This document shows positions 60,484 through 64,000 of a DNA stretch of 64,000 bases, piece after piece. Below the pieces are notes generated by a model. The model made no database searches. It saw only the letters and a list, made by a program, of their open reading frames with translations, and had not been told where the DNA came from. Origin of the DNA: Tenacibaculum pacificus (GTDB taxonomy: Bacteria; Bacteroidota; Bacteroidia; Flavobacteriales; Flavobacteriaceae); assembly GCF_027941775.1 (NCBI RefSeq), contig NZ_CP115917.1, forward strand, positions 602,001 to 666,000, in the 5' to 3' direction. Position 1 is the stretch's first letter; every line of letters starts with the position of its first letter. The translations under genes were made by a program, and so were the position numbers.

Positions 60484-61209
60484 ATGAATTTATTTAAACC
60501 CCATTTCTGGTATAACAAACGCCAAAGAAATGGGGTTTTATTTTTAGTTTCAATTATATTGATACTTCAGTTTGTTTATTTTTATGTTGATTTTTCTTCG
60601 GATAAAATAATAAACACAAACTCATCAGAAATAAGTTATTTTCAAAAGCAAATAGATAGTTTAAAAATAATCGCTTTAGAAAATATAAAACCAAAAATAT
60701 TTCCTTTCAACCCTAATTATATTACCGATTTTAAAGGAGGTAAATTAGGAATGAGTATTCAAGAAATTGATAGATTACATGAATACCGTAAACAACGAAA
60801 ATTTGTTAATTCAGTTAAAGAATTTCAGCAAATTACAAAAATATCAGATAGCTTATTAAATGAAATTTCGCCATATTTTAAATTTCCAGATTGGGTTGTA
60901 AAACGAAACAAGTTATTAGCAAAAAATAAGAAAGTGACTTCATTTTCTTCTTCTAATTTTTCTAACGTGAGTTTTTCAACAGAAATTTCATCAGAAATAG
61001 AAAAATCAATAATTAAAAAAATCAATATAAATACTGCTAGTTTTAAAGCGATATTAAAGATTCCAAATATTGATTATGAACTTTGTAAAAAGATTTTTGA
61101 ATATAGAGATGAGGTAGCTGAACTTCAGGATATATCAGAAATAAAAAATATAGATAATTTTCCAATTGATAAATATGATAGAATAGTTTTATATTTGAAA
61201 GCAGAATAG
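60484..61209 (+). CDS. Helix-hairpin-helix protein (ComEA-like)
   Basis: 241 residues. One N-terminal membrane helix (about 18-38), then a mostly outside segment with two or more HhH-like modules: MSIQEIDRLHEYRKQRKFVNSVKEFQQITKISDSLL and, at the C-terminus, KININTASFKAILKIPNIDYELCKKIFEYRDEVAELQDISEIKNI. The layout recalls ComEA, a DNA-uptake receptor, but the first module is divergent; DNA binding is inferred. Confidence 0.85.
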   Translation: MNLFKPHFWYNKRQRNGVLFLVSIILILQFVYFYVDFSSDKIINTNSSEISYFQKQIDSLKIIALENIKPKIFPFNPNYITDFKGGKLGMSIQEIDRLHEYRKQRKFVNSVKEFQQITKISDSLLNEISPYFKFPDWVVKRNKLLAKNKKVTSFSSSNFSNVSFSTEISSEIEKSIIKKININTASFKAILKIPNIDYELCKKIFEYRDEVAELQDISEIKNIDNFPIDKYDRIVLYLKAE

Positions 61210-61234
61210 ATAAAAAATAAAAAGCATATAAATT

Positions 61235-62401
61235 ATGAATAGTATGTACTTTACTGAAGAGCATGATTTTTTTCGTGAAAGTTTTAAAGACTTTTTACAA
61301 AAAGAAGTAGTTCCTCATATAAATAAATGGGAAAAGGATGGAGCTGTAGAACGTTTTATTTGGAAGAAATTCGGTGAAATGGGCTATTTTGGATTAAATC
61401 AACCAGAAGAGTATGGTGGTTTAGGTTTAGATCTTTTTTATACTGTAATTTTTTTAGAAGAATTACAAAAAATAAATTCAGGAGGATTTGCAGCGAATAT
61501 GTGGGCACACGCTTATTTAGCAATGACACATTTAAATGAAGAAGGAGATGATAGAATTAAAAAAGCATATTTAACACCAAGTATTAATGGTGATAAAATT
61601 GGCTGTTTATGTATTTCAGAACCTTTCGGTGGAAGTGATGTAGCAGGTATGAGAACTACTGCAGTTAAAAAAGGAGATACTTATGTAATTAATGGATCAA
61701 AAACATTTATTACAAACGGAGTGTATTCTGATTATTTAGTAGTTGCTGCTAAAACAAATCTTGAAGACAAGCATAAAGGAATGAGTATTTTTATTTTAGA
61801 TAGAGATACACCAGGAATTTCGGCAACAAAACTAGATAAATTAGGATGGAGAGCTTCTGATACCGCAGAAATTGCGTTTGATAATGTAGTGATTCCTGCT
61901 GAAAATTTAATGGGAGAAGAAGGAAAAGGTTTTCCTTATATAATGCAACATTTTGCTTCAGAACGTTTGATTATGGCAATTAATGCACATGCAAGAGCTG
62001 AATATGCCGTAGATTATGTATTAAAATACATGAGCGAAAGAGAAGCTTTTGGTAAAACATTAGATAAATTTCAGGCTTTACGACATAAAGTAGCAGAGAT
62101 GGCTTCAAAAGTTGATATGTGTAGAGAATATAACTATTCAATCACAAAAAGATTAAACGGAGGTGATTACGTTGTAAAAGAAGCAAGTATGACTAAAATG
62201 TTATCTACTAAAATGGCAGATGAGGTTATTTATGATGCATTGCAATTATTAGGTGGTTATGGTTATATGGAAGAATATCCGTTAGCTCGTTTATTAAGAG
62301 ATAGTCGTTTAGGTCCTATTGGTGGAGGTACTTCTGAAATTTTAAAAGAAATTATCGCCAAAATGATAATTGATAAGAAAGAATATAAACCAGCGACTTA
62401 A
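61235..62401 (+). CDS. Acyl-CoA dehydrogenase, short form
   Basis: 388 residues from the first ATG; a second ATG three codons later (MYFTEEHDFFRESF) is equally possible. FAD and substrate motifs: CISEPFGGSDVAGMRTTA, KTFITNGVYSDYLVVAAKT, LGWRASDTAEIAFDNV, REAFGKTLDKFQALRHKVAEMAS, and near the end LLGGYGYMEEYPLARLLRDSRLGPIGGGTSEI with the catalytic Glu region. Short- or medium-chain or branched substrates are possible. It stands apart from the fad operon and is followed by REP-like copy C. Confidence 0.93.
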   Translation: MNSMYFTEEHDFFRESFKDFLQKEVVPHINKWEKDGAVERFIWKKFGEMGYFGLNQPEEYGGLGLDLFYTVIFLEELQKINSGGFAANMWAHAYLAMTHLNEEGDDRIKKAYLTPSINGDKIGCLCISEPFGGSDVAGMRTTAVKKGDTYVINGSKTFITNGVYSDYLVVAAKTNLEDKHKGMSIFILDRDTPGISATKLDKLGWRASDTAEIAFDNVVIPAENLMGEEGKGFPYIMQHFASERLIMAINAHARAEYAVDYVLKYMSEREAFGKTLDKFQALRHKVAEMASKVDMCREYNYSITKRLNGGDYVVKEASMTKMLSTKMADEVIYDALQLLGGYGYMEEYPLARLLRDSRLGPIGGGTSEILKEIIAKMIIDKKEYKPAT

Positions 62402-62420
62402 TTTTTTATATTAAATTGAT

Positions 62421-62505
62421 TTTGGGCATTCCCTTGCAGGTCGCGCTTTACACTATATCTTTTTTATGAAAAATAAAAAAGGATGCCGTTTCAATCGCTA
62501 ATGCA
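62421..62505. repeat. REP-like hairpin repeat, copy C
   Basis: About 85 bases with GCATT (62426-62430) / AATGC (62500-62504) ends and a T-run/A-run inner stem. It shares TTTTGGGC-x-TT-x-CCC, GGTCGCGCTTT and ATCGCTAA-x-GCA with copy B near 24.2 kb. It lies between the acyl-CoA dehydrogenase gene and rpsU. Confidence 0.75.
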
Positions 62506-62559
62506 GTGAAAAACTTGAAAATAAATAAAAAAATAATAGTTAATTAAAATAAGACTCAG

Positions 62560-62567
62560 TACATTTG
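62560..62567 (+). promoter_or_regulatory. Candidate -7 element for rpsU
   Basis: TACATTTG fits TAnnTTTG, about 50 bases before the start codon. No strong -33 TTTG. Confidence 0.55.
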
Positions 62568-62601
62568 CAGTCCTAAAAATAAAAATTTAGAGACTACAAT
62601 G

Positions 62602-62611
62602 AAAGGAGGTG
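62602..62611 (+). promoter_or_regulatory. Strong Shine-Dalgarno sequence of rpsU
   Basis: AAAGGAGGTG, extended to GAAAGGAGGTG, is complementary to the 16S rRNA 3' end and ends 7 bases before the ATG at 62619. It is the only near-perfect Shine-Dalgarno seen in the window. Confidence 0.88.
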
Positions 62612-62618
62612 CTAATAT

Positions 62619-62816
62619 ATGTTAATTATTCCAATTAAAGAAGGAGAGAATATCGATAGAGCGTTAAAACGTTACAAGCGAAAGTTTAGAGATGTAAAAA
62701 TTTTAAGACAATTGCGTGATAAAAAACAGTTCAATAAACCGTCTGTTGTTAAACGTGCTCAACTTAAGAAAGCCTCTTACGTTCAAGGATTAAGAACTAA
62801 AGAAGAAGTAAGCTAG
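62619..62816 (+). CDS. rpsU: 30S ribosomal protein bS21
   Basis: 65 residues, a typical bS21: MLIIPIKEGENIDRALKRYKRKFRDVKILRQLRDKKQF with the conserved GENID-x-ALKR-x-KRK block and a basic C-terminal half. In Flavobacteria bS21 helps hide the anti-Shine-Dalgarno end of 16S rRNA, and rpsU mRNA keeps a strong Shine-Dalgarno, so low bS21 raises its own translation (known for the group). The sequence here fits that model. The gene is followed by a terminator and xerC. Confidence 0.97.
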   Translation: MLIIPIKEGENIDRALKRYKRKFRDVKILRQLRDKKQFNKPSVVKRAQLKKASYVQGLRTKEEVS

Positions 62817-62836
62817 AAATAACTTACTAATCACAT

Positions 62837-62873
62837 AAAACCTGTATTGATTAATTTCAATGCAGGTTTTTTT
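62837..62873 (+). terminator. Terminator after rpsU
   Basis: AAAACCTG-x-ATTGA / TCAAT-x-CAGGTTTT stem with one mismatch and a long T run. Confidence 0.75.
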
Positions 62874-62905
62874 GTACCTTTATTTTTCATAAATACATAT
62901 GATAA

Positions 62906-63793
62906 ATGTTGATAACCGCTTTTTTAACATATTTAGAACACGAGAAAAATTATTCTAAAAATACAATTAACGCTTACCGTATAGATTTAACAGCATTCAA
63001 AGATTTTTGTATCACAGAATTTGATCAAGAAGAATTAACAACAATTCATTATAATCAAATAAGAAGTTGGATAGTTTCACTTGTTAATCAGAATATATCT
63101 AATAGAAGTGTAAATAGAAAAATAAGTTCTTTAAAAACTTTTTATAATTTTCTTCAAAAAATAGAAGAAATTGAACTGAACCCATTAGCAAAACATAAAG
63201 CCTTAAAAGTACAGCAGAAAATACAAACCCCTTTTGATACAAACGAAGTACAAGAGGTAATTGCTATTTTAAGTGAAGATACCGATTTTGAATCCGTAAG
63301 AAATAAACTAATTGTAGAATTGCTTTATTCAACAGGAATGAGAAGAATAGAATTAATTAATATCAAAGAAAAAGATATTGATTTTAGTAAAAAAGTAATA
63401 AAGGTGCTAGGTAAAAGAAATAAAGAACGTTATATAATGTTGCTATCAACAGTGTTGGAAACCTTAAATAAGTACTTGATTTTAAAAAGAAGCTATGAGT
63501 TAGAAAAAGAGGAAGCGCTTCTAATAACTGAAAAAGGGGTTAAAATTTATGAAAAACTTGTGTATCGAATAATAAATATGTACTTTAGTAGGGTGTCAAC
63601 CAAAGCAAAGAAAAGCCCACATATATTAAGGCATGCTTTTGCGACACATTTACTAAATAACGGTGCGTCGTTAAATTCGGTTAAAGAATTACTAGGGCAT
63701 TCAAGTTTAGCCTCTACCCAAGTATATACGCATAATAGCTTGGAGCAGATAAAAAAAGTGTATAACAAGGCTCATCCTAGAGAGTTAAATTAA
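62906..63793 (+). CDS. xerC: Tyrosine recombinase XerC
   Basis: 295 residues, the normal Xer size. N-terminal SAM-like core-binding domain (about 1-85) and C-terminal catalytic domain with Arg in LLYSTGMRRIELINI, Lys in VLGKRNKERYI, HILRHAFATHLL (His-x-x-Arg), ELLGHSSLASTQVYTH (second His and the nucleophilic Tyr). Xer recombinases resolve chromosome dimers at dif sites. Its place between rpsU and hpf is conserved in flavobacteria and argues for XerC over a mobile-element integrase. The ATG at 62906 is preferred. Confidence 0.93.
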   Translation: MLITAFLTYLEHEKNYSKNTINAYRIDLTAFKDFCITEFDQEELTTIHYNQIRSWIVSLVNQNISNRSVNRKISSLKTFYNFLQKIEEIELNPLAKHKALKVQQKIQTPFDTNEVQEVIAILSEDTDFESVRNKLIVELLYSTGMRRIELINIKEKDIDFSKKVIKVLGKRNKERYIMLLSTVLETLNKYLILKRSYELEKEEALLITEKGVKIYEKLVYRIINMYFSRVSTKAKKSPHILRHAFATHLLNNGASLNSVKELLGHSSLASTQVYTHNSLEQIKKVYNKAHPRELN

Positions 63794-63807
63794 AGATTGG
63801 AAAAATT

Positions 63808-64000
63808 ATGAAAGTATTCACACAGTCAGTAAACTTTACAGCAGATAAAAGCTTGATTGATTACATTGAAAAGAAAATTGAAGGTTTAGAAAAGTTCCAT
63901 GATAAAATAGTTGATGTAGAAGTTTATTTAAAAGTACAGAAAACTAGTGAAAAGGAAAATAAAATCACTGAGATCAAAATAAATATTCCAGGAGACGAAT
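63808..64000 (+). CDS. hpf: Ribosome hibernation-promoting factor (HPF/RaiA), N-terminal part
   Basis: ATG at 63808 opens a frame that runs off the right edge after 64 codons. The visible part, MKVFTQSVNFTADKSLIDYIEKK followed by EGLEKFHDKIVDVEVYLKV, is the S30AE/HPF fold: a strand, the helix with K-x-x-x-L-E-K, then DVEV-x-L. It binds the 30S decoding site and stops translation in stationary phase. It starts 14 bases after the xerC stop and is probably co-transcribed with it. Confidence 0.92.
   Translation, partial: MKVFTQSVNFTADKSLIDYIEKKIEGLEKFHDKIVDVEVYLKVQKTSEKENKITEIKINIPGDE

Noticed and set aside
62906..63793. Tyrosine recombinase as sign of an integrated element
   Set aside because: Position between rpsU and hpf and normal Xer size indicate the housekeeping XerC; no other mobile genes or att-like repeats at the tRNA genes were seen.

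Overview
The window is AT-rich bacterial chromosome and looks like a member of the Flavobacteriaceae (Bacteroidota), close in style to Tenacibaculum or Polaribacter; the genus is an inference. Supporting signs: promoters of the Bacteroidota type (TTTG, about 19-20 bases, TAnnTTTG), almost no Shine-Dalgarno sequences except a near-perfect one before rpsU, a secreted enzyme with a type IX secretion (T9SS) sorting tail, a fused alpha/beta E1 dehydrogenase, and gene neighbourhoods typical of the family (DUF4293 beside rho, DoxX/BT_3928-DUF1599-folP-cdaA, AhpC-thioredoxin-DUF6952, rpsU-xerC-hpf). No phage, transposase, integron, CRISPR array or rRNA operon was found. This is core chromosome with short accessory pieces.

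Layout. 1-2.8 kb: minus-strand operon udk, divIC/ftsB-like, methylmalonyl-CoA mutase small subunit and a secreted protein cut by the edge. 2.9-5.7 kb: tRNA-Thr, small hypotheticals, a crotonase-like protein and the fluoride channel crcB. 5.8-12.1 kb: DoxX-like protein, DUF1599, folP, the c-di-AMP cyclase cdaA, an 11-mer-repeat lipoprotein, an ABC exporter and truA. 12.4-16.3 kb: a phosphoesterase, then a histidine kinase / lipoprotein / response regulator set with twin palindromes upstream of the regulator. 16.5-20.5 kb: DUF4293, rho, folate cyclo-ligase and two frameshifted genes (MmcQ/YjbR, DUF4230). 20.6-27.1 kb: T9SS-exported vanadium haloperoxidase-like enzyme, tRNA-Pro, trxB, an unknown protein, an M14 carboxypeptidase and a 1-Cys peroxiredoxin. 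27.4-33.3 kb: fatty-acid beta-oxidation operon marR-fadN-fadA-fadE with duplicated operators. 33.5-39.4 kb: ABC exporter pair, MscS channel, sigma-54 activator without a DNA-binding domain, and an AhpC/thioredoxin/DUF6952 antioxidant group. 39.5-42.8 kb: YciI, AIM24-like protein, a 53-residue Lys-rich protein, a Na+/solute symporter and a nitroreductase. 43-47.4 kb: DUF2851 and an NAD salvage unit (NrtR-like Nudix regulator, NadV, short PRPP synthetase). 47.4-56.5 kb: fused E1 dehydrogenase, an inactive M1-like protease joined to a beta-barrel, a LOG-family protein and uvrA. 56.6-64 kb: PspC/K+ channel/RmlD-like operon, alanine symporter, HhH protein, acyl-CoA dehydrogenase, rpsU, xerC and the start of hpf.

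How the parts work together. The best-supported regulatory unit is the NAD salvage group: the Nudix-HTH regulator sits next to nadV and a PRPP synthetase-like gene, and a shared dyad (TGTGTTAT, 6 bases, ACGCAAA) overlaps both the regulator's own start region and the -7 box of nadV. The fad operon follows the same logic with two copies of a TATGCATGCATA dyad. The two-component operon has two copies of ATAGGGTTAACCCTAT exactly 20 bp apart. Three degenerate hairpin repeats (near 12.2, 24.2 and 62.4 kb) form a REP-like family.

Three genes (folP, MmcQ/YjbR, DUF4230) each need exactly one base added or removed to restore a full family-length protein. Either these are sequencing errors or the strain has lost function in them; folP is normally essential, which favours error there.
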